Source of the DNA: Sthenelais limicola
Lineage: Eukaryota > Annelida > Polychaeta > Phyllodocida > Sigalionidae
NCBI GenBank assembly: GCA_942159475.1
Contig: OW804096.1
Span: 135,839,625-135,903,624, forward strand
Reading direction: 5' to 3'
DNA length: 64,000 nt
Of the stretch, positions 30,501-39,676 are shown in pieces. The position numbers and the translations under genes were made by a program. The notes below the pieces were generated by a model, which was not told where the DNA came from, did not search any database, and was given only the letters and a program-made list of their open reading frames with translations. Position 1 is the stretch's first letter. The number at the start of each line of letters is the position of its first letter.

Positions 30501-33500
30501 TCAGAGTCAGAAGAAGAAGAATCAGAATCAGAGTCAGAATCAGAGTCAGAATCAGAATCAGAAGAGGAAGAGGAAGAGGAAGAGGAAGAGGAATCAGAGT
30601 CAGAGTCAGAATCAGAAGAGGAAGAGGAAGAGGAAGAGGAATCAGAGTCAGAATCAGAATCAGAAGAGGAAGAGGAATCAGAATCAGAAGAGGAATCAGA
30701 ATCAGAGTCAGAAGAGGAAGAGGAATCAGAGTCAGAATCAGAATCAGAGTCAGAATCTGAAGAGGAATCAGAATCAGAATCAGAGTCAGAAGAGGAAGAG
30801 GAAGAGGAATCAGGATCAGAAGAGGAAGAGGAAGAGGAATCAGAAGAAGATACAGAATCAGAAGAGGAAGAGGAAGAGGAAGAAGAAGAAGAAGAAGAAG
30901 AGTCAGAATCAGAAGAGGAAGAGGAATCAGAAGAAGAATCAGAATCAGAATCAGAAGAGGAAGAGGAAGAGGAAGAGGAAGAGGAATCAGAGTCAGAAGA
31001 GGAAGAGGAAGAGGAATCAGAGTCAGAATCAGAATCAGAATAAGAATCAGAATCAGAGTCAGAATCAGAATCAGAATCAGAATCAGAATCAGAATCAGAA
31101 TCAGAGTCAGAATCTGAAGAGGAATCAGAATCAGAGTCAGAAGAGGAATCAGAATCAGAGTCAGAAGAGGAATCAGAATCAGAATCAGAATCAGAATCAG
31201 AAGAAGATACAGAATCAGAAGAGGAATCAGAATCAGAAGAGGAATCAGAATCAGAAGAAGAGTCAGAATCAGAATCAGAAGAAGAAGAAGAAGAAGAATC
31301 AGAAGTGTCAGAATCAGAAGAGGAATCAGAAGAAGAAGAAGAAGAAGAAGAATCAGAATCAGAAGAGGAATCTGCATCAGATGGAGAATCAACAACTCCT
31401 CAAACAACAACAATTGCAACTCAAGAAACAGGTAAATTAATACTTGAATGTTTTAATTTTTGAGGTATTTAGTCCTTAACATTGCAATTTGCAGGACAGT
31501 ATATCAAATAAATACATGCATTTCTAAGGTCATCCTATGGAATATATTTAGTGAGCTACTTTATTAGTAAGTGTTCACCAACCAATATTGCAAAGTTTTT
31601 TCAAGAATAAAAATATCAAACTTAAAATCATAAAGAAGCTCATTATATGTCCTAATGTTTACTATCATTGGGATCGGCATGATCTCATCTTTTCAAATAT
31701 TATGATGATGTCTCAATGCGAGGTGTGACTCATTACATAAAAGGTTAGATCATAGAATTGGTGTGAAATTAGAACCCAGATTTTTTTTAAAAAAAGCTTT
31801 AGATTTAGAATTTGCAATATGGCCGATTGGCACACAAGTACCAAGCATGTAAATTTGGGAAGAACGAGATTTTAAAAGAGCTATTAACAATTTCCCCATA
31901 ATAGTCTACTCTTAATATGAATTCAGAAGTCAGGGGTCAGGGGTCAAGGGTCAAGTCGACGGAAAATGTACAATTCACCTTCACCAATCCTCTCAAATAA
32001 TCCAAATTTAAGAAGAAAATTATGTCCAAAATACAGTTCAGCATAACCAGACAGATAATGAATAAATAAAATACAGAATACACTCAGATATACATAATAT
32101 TTATTATTTTCACTTTTTATTTTATTTAGTATTTTTATACAGCACACCTTCTGTAATTATAACGACAGTTGAGTTATTGAAAAACAAGTACATTGTACAG
32201 TGAAGTTCTAATAATCAATTGAGGACATTAACATTGAGATATGGGCTCACAGATGACAATCCAGTACAGAATAACCATGGTCTTGCGCCCACCACTCTGT
32301 CTATCTAGACTTAATTGTGGGACTCAATTTGATAGATGTGTGGAACTGTAGATTGTGCATTTTCGGAAAATCTGACCCTTTGATGAATGTTCACTTCAAG
32401 CCTCATAACAGTAAGTAACAGTAATACAGATTGTGTTATTTCTAGCTGGTGAATTTGTTAAATGTGTATGACAGGAATAAAGATAATTATGTTATATATA
32501 ATAATCATAATAATATCATAGGTATGAATCAACATTGGTCGCTCATCAGTCCATGACACTCCCACAAACTTCATCATTTTAAGCTTTTTCTTTTTTTTGT
32601 ATTATTTGATTTGTTTAGATTAAAGCGGCCATCACAGTAGCTGGCTTGTTTGCCACACCGTCCATCCTTGTTTGTGTCATTGCTGAAATATATTATTGAT
32701 TCTACATTATGTATTTTGGAGAAGTTTATTTGGCATAGGTTGATGAACTGCTGTACCAAAGCAACGTTTCAGGACATTGAATCGACACCAAGATTAAAAC
32801 CTAGTTATGCTTCTTTATTTCCTCAAGGTCCTGCAATTGGGTTCAGAGGCCTCCTGCTCATAGTGGTACTTGATGGGGAATTCTCAGTGGATAGTCTTAC
32901 CGATATAGAAGGCCTTCCTGAAGCGGTGAGTTTAATCCTATAACTTGTTGTTATGTTTGAGAAAAGTGAAATTTCAGCTAACGGAGGAAGACCGGATTAC
33001 CCGAGCCGTTTAAAAACATTGGCACATGCTGCTTATCTTCCTGAATAAAAATTCGTCCAAAAAAAAGTCTGATCATATGTGTGATATGTTCCAGGGAAAT
33101 CAGTCACATGTAGCAAAATTCATGTTTTTAAAGTGATGTATTCACAAGATCTTTTTGTTGGATTATGGAGTATAGCACTTCAGGTCATATGTTCCAAATT
33201 TCTATTTCATTACCGTATCCTTGCATTTCCAAGGTGATCCTATGGAGTACATTTAATTTAAAACACCACCCACCCTGTCAATTAACATATCCTAGAAGCA
33301 GAGAAGGCCTTATCAGCAGATTTATTGGGACAATCTAACATACACTCTCCAACTTCAAACAAATATATTTGGGTTGTTAAAGTACAACATGCAAGCACTG
33401 CAATTGCACAGTGTGGATAAATATTGAAAGTAGATTCTAAGTAATTGAGACGACTCAAAACATGAAGGGACAGAGATATTTGTATTTAAAGGACGTGTAA

Positions 33501-36500
33501 TACTTTGGGGTGATCTACATTCTGCATTTGACCTTCGTCAGGATTAAATATAGATAATTATTTTAGTCAATGGACAGCTTTCTGAGGTGCAACTGGTTAA
33601 GTCTGGCGTCCCACAAAGCACTTGACTGGGTCCTTTACTATTCAATATTTACATCAATGATATGAATGCATCTCAAACTCAAATATGATAATAAGGTCTT
33701 GTACAGTTATCAACTAGAATCTTTCGCAGATCTTGGCTCTCAAAAGGGTCTCAGGTTTGTCTCGTAGAACAACAGAAGTCTGGTAAAAAAAATTGAAATG
33801 GTTAATATCATACTTCAGGGTGGAGAAGTTGATTTTATGTGCTTCTCGGAAACATGGCTAGACACGAAAACTCATGATAACTCCATTGGTGTTACTGATT
33901 ATAACCTATTTAGATGGACAATAATGACTTAAACAAATTAATATTCTCCTTTGATACAGTTTCTCCAAAAGAGATTCAGAAATTTATTAGTAAATTTGAT
34001 AACTACAAGAACATGGGCATCAAGTACATGCCTGCCTGTCTAAGTGTACTCGCTCCTCAAATGGCTTTTATTGTAAACCTCTCCCTCGCATCGGGAGAGG
34101 TCCCTGGAACTTTTAAGGAGGCAAAAGTGACCCCGCTGCACAAAAACGGTTCTAAAAATTCTGCAAATAACTACAGGCCAATCTCCTGTATCTTCCTACC
34201 GTCAAAGATTTTGGAACAAGTGGTACATGCACAACTTTTTTGAAAGCAATAACCTATTTTTTGAAAAGCAGTATGGCTTTAGAAAGAACCATTTGGTTCA
34301 ACAAGGACATATTGATTTCCTTAATGACATTTACACCGGCCTGAATGATAAAAAATTCAATACAATTGTATTTCTCGATTTTAGAAAGGCCTTCGATAGT
34401 GTGCACCATCGAACATTATTAGATAAGCATCAGCATATGGCATCAGAGATACAGAGTTGTTGTGGTTTCAGGACTATTTTCTCGGGTTGACAACAATCGG
34501 TCTGCATAAGTGGTCATGAATCGGAAACGGGCACGGTCACCTGTGGAGTGCCTCAGGGCACAATTCTTGGTCCAATTTTATTCTTGATTTATATAAATGA
34601 TCTTCATAAGTCAGTCAAATATTCCATAGTCCAACACTACGCAGATGACATGGAAGTCTTTGTTAACCATATGAAAGAATGTGAAGCTAATTCAAAAATC
34701 CAAGAAGACCTCCACAACATTAGTGCCTGGTGCCGCCACAACAAAATTTCCTTAAACGCTGACAAATGCAGTGTGATTAACTTTGCCATTTCTCCTTTAT
34801 ACAAAAATGAATTTGTCTCCTCTTTAAAACTTGGAACATCCAATCTTATGAAAGTTACCGAATACAAATATTTAGGCTTCTTATTTAGGCTTCTTATTTA
34901 GGCTTCTTATTATCTCTCCTGCAAACCCCACTTGCAAAACCTAATTAAAAAAGTTTTCCTGAAAATTAGACTACTTTATAAAGCAAAAAACTCACTGACC
35001 AGAAAGGCATGCGAAGACCTCTACAAGATGGCTATTTTACCACACTTTGATTACTGCAACTTTGTCTATGACTCTGGACCTCAATACCTTTTACAAAAAC
35101 TACAAGTACTACAAAATTTGGCATTACGCATTATCTTTGATAAAAATAAACTTGACAATGTTAGAAATGAACATAATCTCCCAAAGCTGCTTCTCAGCGA
35201 CAGAAGGGAGAGACATTTCATTGAAATAGCTCACCATTTAGCAAAAAAACAGGATAACTTAGACAACAGAAAACTTGGGACCAGGAGTCATGCAAACAGT
35301 CGCAGAAATTTAAAGACGATTACCCCCAGAACAACAAAAATTCAAAATTCTGTTATATACAAATGTCAGATTGGATGGAACAACCTCGAGACTGAGTCAC
35401 ACAAAATTGAAGACAGGTTTGCCTTTATTAAACATGTTAACCGTACCTTTGATTTAAAATGATAGCCTCAGGAGACATAAGAGTTGTATTTTTCTAAATT
35501 TCCTCTCAAGTATTTATCGGTTTACACTGATGTTCAGTAGTTATGGACGTCACATGATTGTACCACTTATTGCTAGCACTAGCACATGCAGCTTTTGTAA
35601 TCATACTTCTTTGTGAGATGTACACATGGAAACTTAATGATTGATTGATTGATTAATTGATTCTTGAATGAGTAAGAAATTAATTACTTGTTTTACTTGT
35701 TTTCTGATCACTGTTTTAATACCTATAGTGTTTAATATGAACATAGTTTAGTCAAATGTAACCAAGAAAAAAGGTAATCAAGAAAGGCATGTTCAGGAAG
35801 ACCTCCTCTTGAGAAGAACGTTACCTCTTTGTCAAACATTTTATGGCAAATAAAGAATTATCTTATCTTATTAAGGATTACAAAAATCTACAATCTACAA
35901 TTAAAAAAGGACCTTCAAGATTGTTAGTTCTTGGTGTAAAGTTATTACAATTTCCCTTTATGTTGACAAATATAAAGTGATGAAAATTGATATTGGCAAC
36001 AGAATGCACATTTCAGAATTAAATTAATTTAATAACTTTGGTCAAACCAGACTCCAACATACTGAAGAATATGTATATCCACAAAGCATGATGTAAGTCC
36101 TAGATTGGCATATTATATGAAAAATATTGCAGATGCAATATTCTTTTATGACTAATTCACATAATTAAAGAGCCTGTGGAACTTCATGCATACTTTATTC
36201 TCCCCATTCACTTCAATAACCGTACATATAATATATGGGCTTTTTAAAGGTAGACATTCTGTTGGTCTGAAATAAAGCCAGAAGATATGCTAAAACCATC
36301 ATTTGCCAAAATAACTTTTCAACCTATTAACATATGTCACACCAATCATTTTTCAGGTGATAGCTGTAGCATTGAACCACGGCATGGTGATTGATGAATG
36401 CTTACTGGTTGGTGTAGAGAGTGGCAGTATCATCGGTACTCTAAATTTGAGGGGCTCTATACCTGACACAGGCCAGACTGTCAGCCCGGAGCTACTCCTC

Positions 36501-39497
36501 TCATACATCCCACTGCAAGACCTAGATGCAAGGTTTTCTGGTTTCCCTGTAATAGGACTTGAGGTGCCTGGTGAGTATATGATGTGTTTCAGGAAAAAGA
36601 GACATAAGTCGCAAAATTGATATTTTTCAAAGTTATTTATATGATACCTTTGTTGGAATATTCTAATTTCTAGGACACATAATGTCCCTAGTAACATTTC
36701 TGAGGCCATCTTACGGAGTATATTTAAGTACTTTATTAGTAATTAACCACCCAAATCTTTTTTGAAAAATAAAGATATCAAACTTGAAATATAGAAACAC
36801 TATTTAGATATCCCATTGTTTAGTACCATTGGAATCGGCTTGATCTCATCTTTTCAATTATGATGTTACCTCAAATTCGATCTTTTGAGACTTGTGACTC
36901 ATTTCCTTGTAACTCATCACATATCATTATTGTGATTTATTTTTAAGATGTAATAACAGGTATAACGTTACCCCGATACAAGCAGGGTTTTCAAATGGGC
37001 CCGGCGTTACAGAAAATTCGGGACAAGGGTGCATCAAAGTGTGAAAACATGCATTTCTTTTATTTTATTTGAAAATCTTTTATTCATAGACTAGGGTACA
37101 TTCAGGGTATGTTCATAAAATCGTTTATATAAATTGTGAACAAAATCGGCCCTAATATTGATACTTGTGGTACGCCATAGGATATCTCAACCTGGGTTGA
37201 TAAAGAGCAATTTACCTTTACATGTTGCACTTTATTCGAGAGGTAAATTTTTAACCTCTTTATTTCATTTCCATTATCAAAAGCTTTTTTGAAATCTAAA
37301 AATACAGCTGTTGTGGAATTACCTTCATTCATTTTATTATTCATGTATCAATTAAGGTTATTTCCATGGGCGACAGAGCAACCTTGTCTGAAGCCATACT
37401 GTCTAGAATAATAGTTTGTTGTCTTCCATATGAGCAGGGGATGGTTTGTAACAGAGCTGCTGGATCAAACAGTAAATATCTATTTCTTATCCTGTAATGA
37501 TATTGTTTTCCCCACAGAATCACCAGATACACCTTGTACTGCTGACGGCATTGATACCTGCATGGGTTATGGCGGTGTCTGTACACAGGTGGGCGGTGGA
37601 CAATTCTGTGTCTGTCCCGAGGGCAAGATGAACATTGGCCAGTCAGCTCAGGACATCATGTGTATTCCACAAGGTGAGTTAGTTTTAGGTGAAGCAACAG
37701 TTGCTTGGGTGATTGAAAGATTTATGGAAAGCCATTGGGTCATTTATTCAGTATATCTTGATATCAAAAATTGATTTCTTGATATCGGAAGATGATTTTT
37801 CTATATCGGAAAATCCTTTTCAGATATTAAGAAATCCTTTTCAGACATCAGTAATGAATTCTTTATATCAAAAATATTTATTGATATTGATAAATATTTT
37901 TCGGATATCAAGAATTAATTTATTGATATCAGATCATGATTTTGTGATATCAATGAATAAATCCTTTGGTATGAAAAAATAAATAAAAAAAACACCTTTG
38001 AAAATCAATGCAAAGAAACCCATTCCTTGATATCAAGAATTGAGTTTTTGATACAAAAAATTCCAATCAAAAAGCCATGTACGTATACATTTTAAGGTAA
38101 GAAATAATAATTTCTTGGTATCCTTATTGTTACAACCAACCCTATTTTCGATATGAAGAAATATTTTTTTGATATCAATAAATGAATTATTGCTATCAAA
38201 ATAAAGGTGATGTGACCAAAGTCACCGAATCTACTTACATTGATTTATATCTAAAAATCCCTCCTTCAATATCAAGAATTCAATTTCTTGACATCAATAA
38301 TGAACATTTCATTTCTTATATTGCAATTCTTGATATCAAAACGCGATTTTTAGATGTCTGAAGTTGATAGCTAACTTGAATTCTAAAAATAAATTGCTGA
38401 TATCAAAAAATGCATTTTAAATATCGAGAATTTATTTCTTGAAATCCATTAATACTATTATCAATATCAAGAATTGAATTTTAATATCAAGAATGACATG
38501 CATTTCAACATTCATTTATTGATATCGATGAATGCATTTTTGATATCAGTAAATAATAAGTTAAATCATTTTGTATGTTCATTGAGAGTGGAATCGAGAT
38601 TAATGCTGCATTTTCAGTAAAATACTTCATGTCTTTTTCCAAACTGCACTAGACTATCACTCACTAATGGCCGAATATTCATAACTTCAGCACCATTTTT
38701 TCTATCACTCCCAGCTTTTAAGAGGAACAGACAGAGTATGCAATGAGAGCCATGAATTACCTGGAACATCTTTGCTTGTCTTACATTCTGTCTCACAGTT
38801 GATATACTAAACATCTTCAAATGTTTTTGTTCTTTTTCATCCTTGGCACATTCATGATCTACTTCATGAAGTTTAACTTCAGTCACTCATAAATCTATGA
38901 CTAATCAGCTTCATACTCTTCATACTCTTAATCATTAACTTTAAAATTTGTATGTTGAAATTGTTTTTTTTTTAACTCGTCACCAGTTGGACATGATATT
39001 ATAACATTTCAATTTCTTCACCCCTACCCCACTCTACTTTTTGAATTGCTTTATATTTCTACTTATATTCCTACAAAATAAAATAGATATTATAATTTAT
39101 AATCAAACATATAATTTATGTTGTTATAAATACTATCATTGTTTATAATTTTTCAGAAGGTGGAGGTATCAGTATGAGGACCAAACTCATACTGGGGCTT
39201 AGCCTGGTTGGTATAGCCATAGTTGGCTTGGTAATATGTATTACCCTGCTACTGGTCTTCAGGAAAAAGCAGCGAAGATCCAAGGTTATCATGGTGCAAA
39301 CTTCTCAACCAGTCAACTCCAGGGTTCCATTTATGTATCATATCCGTCAGACACCAGTGGTATATGGACAACTTGGACCCAATAATCAACCATTGCAACA
39401 AACCCAGCTAGCAGTAAATCCTACCATTCCTTCCTTCACTAGCCCACCAAAAAGGATAAACTTCAGCTACAGTGGAGGTCCACTAGTGATGGTGTAA
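18345..39497 (+). CDS. Mucin-like single-pass membrane glycoprotein, 8 exons (SEA + EGF + TM)
   Basis: The coding exons are 18345-18536, 26750-26844, 27541-27609, 29183-31431, 32828-32925, 36357-36570, 37518-37673 and 39157-39497. Every junction has GT/AG ends and matching phase, giving 1138 codons including the final stop. The order is signal peptide, short linkers, Thr/Asp/Ser/Gly/Lys repeats, Ser-Glu tract, SEA-like domain, EGF-like domain, transmembrane helix and a cytoplasmic tail of about 79 residues. This layout is typical of membrane mucins and matrix proteoglycans: a long, probably glycosylated and highly acidic ectodomain held at the cell surface. One in-frame TAA at 31041 (codon 739) interrupts exon 4, yet the frame is kept for another 390 bp to the donor and through four further exons. 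I do not recognise a named orthologue. SEA is inferred from pattern; the EGF-like domain and TM are clear. Confidence 0.8.
18566..19135. repeat. Pyrimidine-rich tract with 'actagcaaagtacc' head
   Basis: The head (actagcaaagtacccgtccc, then a cggacggg palindrome partner) is followed by about 530 bp of CT/CCCT-rich sequence. The phrases 'catacctgtttttctctcc' and 'cccctacatcctctccctcc' each occur more than once and also at 53236-53480. It lies in intron 1, just 30 bp after the exon 1 donor. ORFs rich in Pro, Ser and Leu here are artefacts. Confidence 0.75.
19292..19715. mobile_element. hAT-like end and repeat body
   Basis: The sequence starts CAGGGGTGGATCCAGGATTT, similar in style to hAT-type terminal repeats. 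A related start occurs at 54121 (caagggcggatccaggattt), the collinear place in the second duplication copy. The part 19460-19710 is found inverted at about 26305-26550. No transposase is seen. Confidence 0.45.
20267..20502 (+). repeat. MITE family A
   Basis: The left end is tatgggttagattttcagaa and the right end is ttttctaaaaatccgacccata, flanked by TA on both sides. It is collinear with 54189-54432 in the second duplication copy. Confidence 0.8.
20503..22837. other. Intron 1, noncoding
   Basis: No exon was found. A small GC-rich island at 20750-20950 contains GACCGACGGTCA and its inverse about 70 bp apart, and a twice-repeated 'gcgccac...gaactaaaatc' segment. The remainder is AT-rich. A tail-like sequence at about 21995-22090 may be a LINE 3' end. 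Confidence 0.5.
22838..22985. repeat. Fold-back (hairpin) element, about 145 bp
   Basis: The arm atatagaagcta...tggtgcggtctgttgaagg...atgcat pairs with atgcataactttgacagaccgcaccgtagctagcttc. The loop is GC-rich. This looks like a short fold-back MITE similar in design, but not in sequence, to 56189-56327. Confidence 0.75.
23255..23440 (+). repeat. MITE family A, partial
   Basis: The right half is preserved ('tatctgagtata', 'ggattatttgagaggattga') and ends tgtacattttctgtaaatctgaccc. The left half is deleted. Confidence 0.65.
25052..25387 (+). CDS. Hypothetical ORF, C-terminus disrupted by a LINE tail
   Basis: An ATG-start frame of about 112 codons reads [17 protein letters not shown] and then [14 protein letters not shown], followed by an acidic stretch, a Pro-rich stretch and a Gln run ([10 protein letters not shown]). 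The two CxxC-like and later Cys positions could bind zinc, but I do not recognise the family. From about 25390 the frame enters a (TTG)n run that is the inverted (CAA)n tail of a minus-strand LINE fragment, so the last residues (LLLLLRHL) are not original. Lying inside intron 1, it is more likely the 5' part of a mobile-element gene than an exon of the glycoprotein gene. Confidence 0.35.
25388..26272 (-). mobile_element. LINE 3' fragment (ORF2 C-terminus and UTR)
   Basis: On the minus strand, 26272-25889 reads a frame ending [20 protein letters not shown] and then [16 protein letters not shown], which resembles the C-terminus of CR1-group ORF2 proteins (the Y-x-L-P-x-x-W-N-x-L motif). About 450 bp of 3' UTR follows, ending in a (CAA)n tail at 25388-25402. 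A related tail, ending in the same (CAA)n, lies at about 51588-51690. Confidence 0.6.
26300..26560 (-). repeat. Inverted copy of the repeat at 19460-19710
   Basis: The reverse complement of this stretch matches 19460-19710 closely, for example 'ctataaatagagtg' and 'ctctacagatgagtaaagtg'. It lies just upstream of exon 2. The two copies are inverted within one intron and could pair in the transcript. Confidence 0.75.
26750..26844 (+). CDS. Exon 2
   Basis: The acceptor is tattttcag|GATTTG and the donor is CAAAT|GTAAGT. The exon has 31 codons plus two bases, reading [19 protein letters not shown] and then [12 protein letters not shown]. It enters in phase 0 and leaves with two bases of a Met codon completed by exon 3. 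Confidence 0.75.
27541..27609 (+). CDS. Exon 3
   Basis: The acceptor is attctttcag|G, which completes the split Met codon. The exon encodes [20 protein letters not shown] and then MD plus a split Arg. The donor is CG|GTGAGG. Phases fit both neighbours. The exon is too short for a plain ORF search and is supported by splice sites and phase. Confidence 0.7.
28418..29107. mobile_element. Fold-back type nonautonomous element rich in 'gcgatt' motifs
   Basis: The ends are loosely inverted: gccctcatgtagggac near 28421 and gcccctgtgtagatggggc near 29087. The inside is studded with aatcgca, gcgattt and tgcgaat words in both orientations (for example 28470, 28555-28600, 28670-28730, 28940-28990, 29040). 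No coding sequence is seen. It lies in intron 3, just before exon 4. Confidence 0.5.
29183..31431 (+). CDS. Exon 4: giant repeat exon, acidic Ser/Glu/Asp/Thr ectodomain
   Basis: The acceptor is ttaatttcag|G and the donor is ACA G|GTAAAT. Seven hundred and fifty codons open with [20 protein letters not shown], then DGSD units (29291-29390), ADTTT units of 15 bp (29395-29538), seven QDGSD units of 15 bp (29565-29673), [10 protein letters not shown] units (to about 29815), GSEGS/GSTGSK units of 6 bp (29880-30350), and from 30350 a long tract of Ser-Glu with Glu runs to 31376. It exits through unique sequence, [18 protein letters not shown]. Serine is nearly always TCA. Thr/Ser density suggests O-glycosylation; Ser-Glu suggests phosphorylation or calcium binding. 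TAA at 31041-31043 replaces what would be GAA. The reverse-strand 530-codon ORF and the other plus-frame ORFs are repeat shadows. Confidence 0.8.
31500..31740 (-). repeat. MITE family B, partial inverted copy
   Basis: The reverse complement carries family B phrases: the equivalents of 'gagatcaagccgattccaat' near 31690 and 'agtaaagtagctaaatata' near 31550. The end near 31735 is degraded. It lies in intron 4. Confidence 0.6.
31965..32110 (-). repeat. MITE family A, partial inverted copy
   Basis: The segment 'ggaaaatgtacaattcacct' followed by 'ccaatcctctcaaataa' is the right half of family A in reverse, ending near 'cagatatac'. A second family A end is at about 32350-32380. Both are in intron 4. 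Confidence 0.65.
32828..32925 (+). CDS. Exon 5: first half of SEA-like domain
   Basis: The acceptor is tttcctcaag|GT after a pyrimidine-rich stretch. The first two bases complete the Gly codon begun in exon 4. The exon encodes [20 protein letters not shown] and then [12 protein letters not shown], ending GCG|GTGAGT in phase 0. The F-R-G-x-L-x-I...F-S-x-D-x-L-x-D pattern is that of the first strand and helix of SEA domains. Confidence 0.7.
33560..35870 (+). pseudogene. Degraded CR1-group LINE in intron 5
   Basis: Scrambled start: 33565-33680 has a short RT piece (SGVPQS and IYINDM), 33750-33913 an endonuclease piece ([16 protein letters not shown]). A more continuous RT follows: 33914-34243 ([19 protein letters not shown]), 34227-34490 ([24 protein letters not shown]), 34548-34901 ([15 protein letters not shown]) and 34932-35462 ([21 protein letters not shown]). 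Several frame changes and stops kill it. A 13-bp unit is repeated three times at 34871-34909 inside the YKYLGF region. The 3' end is near 35870, with an (ttatc)n-like tail. It lies in the same orientation as the host gene. Confidence 0.8.
36357..36570 (+). CDS. Exon 6: second half of SEA-like domain
   Basis: The acceptor is tttttcag|GTG in phase 0 and the donor is CCT G|GTGAGT in phase 1. It encodes [20 protein letters not shown] and then [19 protein letters not shown], and ends [21 protein letters not shown] aligns in style with the G-S-V-V-V strand where many SEA domains cleave themselves. Here the residues are GSIIG, so cleavage is uncertain. A family B MITE begins 9 bp after the donor. 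Confidence 0.75.
36580..36920. repeat. MITE family B next to the exon 6 donor
   Basis: The left end is tgatgtgtttcaggaaaaag and the right end is ttgtgactcatttccttgta. The insertion starts at intron position +10, immediately beyond the GTGAGTATA donor consensus. Confidence 0.75.
37083..37430 (-). pseudogene. LINE reverse-transcriptase fragment, antisense in intron 6
   Basis: On the minus strand, about 37430 to 37083 reads [15 protein letters not shown], a stop, then [14 protein letters not shown], a gap, and [20 protein letters not shown]. These are RT motifs 2-4 of the CR1 group. Part of the region between FLDFKKAF and the next motif is missing, and the piece ends before the YADD box. Confidence 0.75.
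37518..37673 (+). CDS. Exon 7: EGF-like domain
   Basis: The acceptor is ttccccacag|AA and the donor is CACAAG|GTGAGT, both in phase 1 as is usual for EGF modules. The six cysteines are spaced C-x7-C-x6-C-x8-C-x1-C-x15-C, reading [16 protein letters not shown] and then [14 protein letters not shown]. There is no clear calcium-binding consensus before Cys1 (SPDTP). It sits between the SEA-like domain and the membrane, as in SEA-EGF membrane proteins. Confidence 0.85.
37755..38555. repeat. Degenerate array of palindromic GATATC words
   Basis: About eleven exact GATATC hexamers occur in roughly 800 bp, with many one-off variants (tatatc, gatatt, gacatc). They are usually embedded in ttcttgatatcaagaatt-like palindromes spaced about 20-30 bp apart. 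It lies in intron 7, and no coding sequence fits. Confidence 0.8.
38556..39156. other. Intron 7 remainder
   Basis: AT-rich noncoding sequence. A minus-strand ORF at 38614-38886 has no recognisable motif. The acceptor of exon 8 ends it. Confidence 0.5.
39157..39497 (+). CDS. Exon 8: transmembrane helix and cytoplasmic tail
   Basis: The acceptor is aatttttcag|AA in phase 1. After [10 protein letters not shown] comes a helix of about 23 hydrophobic residues ([16 protein letters not shown] then ICITLLLVF), followed by a stop-transfer RKKQRRSK and a tail of about 79 residues rich in Gln, Pro and Asn. The tail has three tyrosines (MYHI, VVYGQL, FSYS) and ends GGPLVMV before TAA. The terminal V-M-V would fit a class II PDZ ligand. 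This is a type I membrane topology. Confidence 0.85.
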
Positions 39498-39670
39498 GGT
39501 TACGGCTCCTACAAAGACTCTATGCATCAAACCTTATACTCCACACTATATACCGGTTAATTAACAAGTTTGTTCAAGGAACGTCAATATTGCATAGTTG
39601 TGTAGCAACGAGCGCAAAATTCTAAGTGACTGAAACGAATGAGTTCATTATATATGCTTTCAATCATGAA

Positions 39671-39676
39671 AATAAA
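39671..39676 (+). terminator. Candidate polyadenylation signal AATAAA
   Basis: AATAAA lies 174 bp after the stop codon, the first such hexamer in the 3' flank that I noticed. The downstream sequence is T-rich. The assignment is positional. Confidence 0.45.

Noticed and set aside
29827..31419. 530-codon minus-strand ORF and other long ORFs (30430-31440 plus, 29215-29700 plus, 29153-29872 minus) in the repeat exon
   Set aside because: They are shadows created by three-base-periodic repeats. Only the frame starting 29184 links in phase to exons on both sides.
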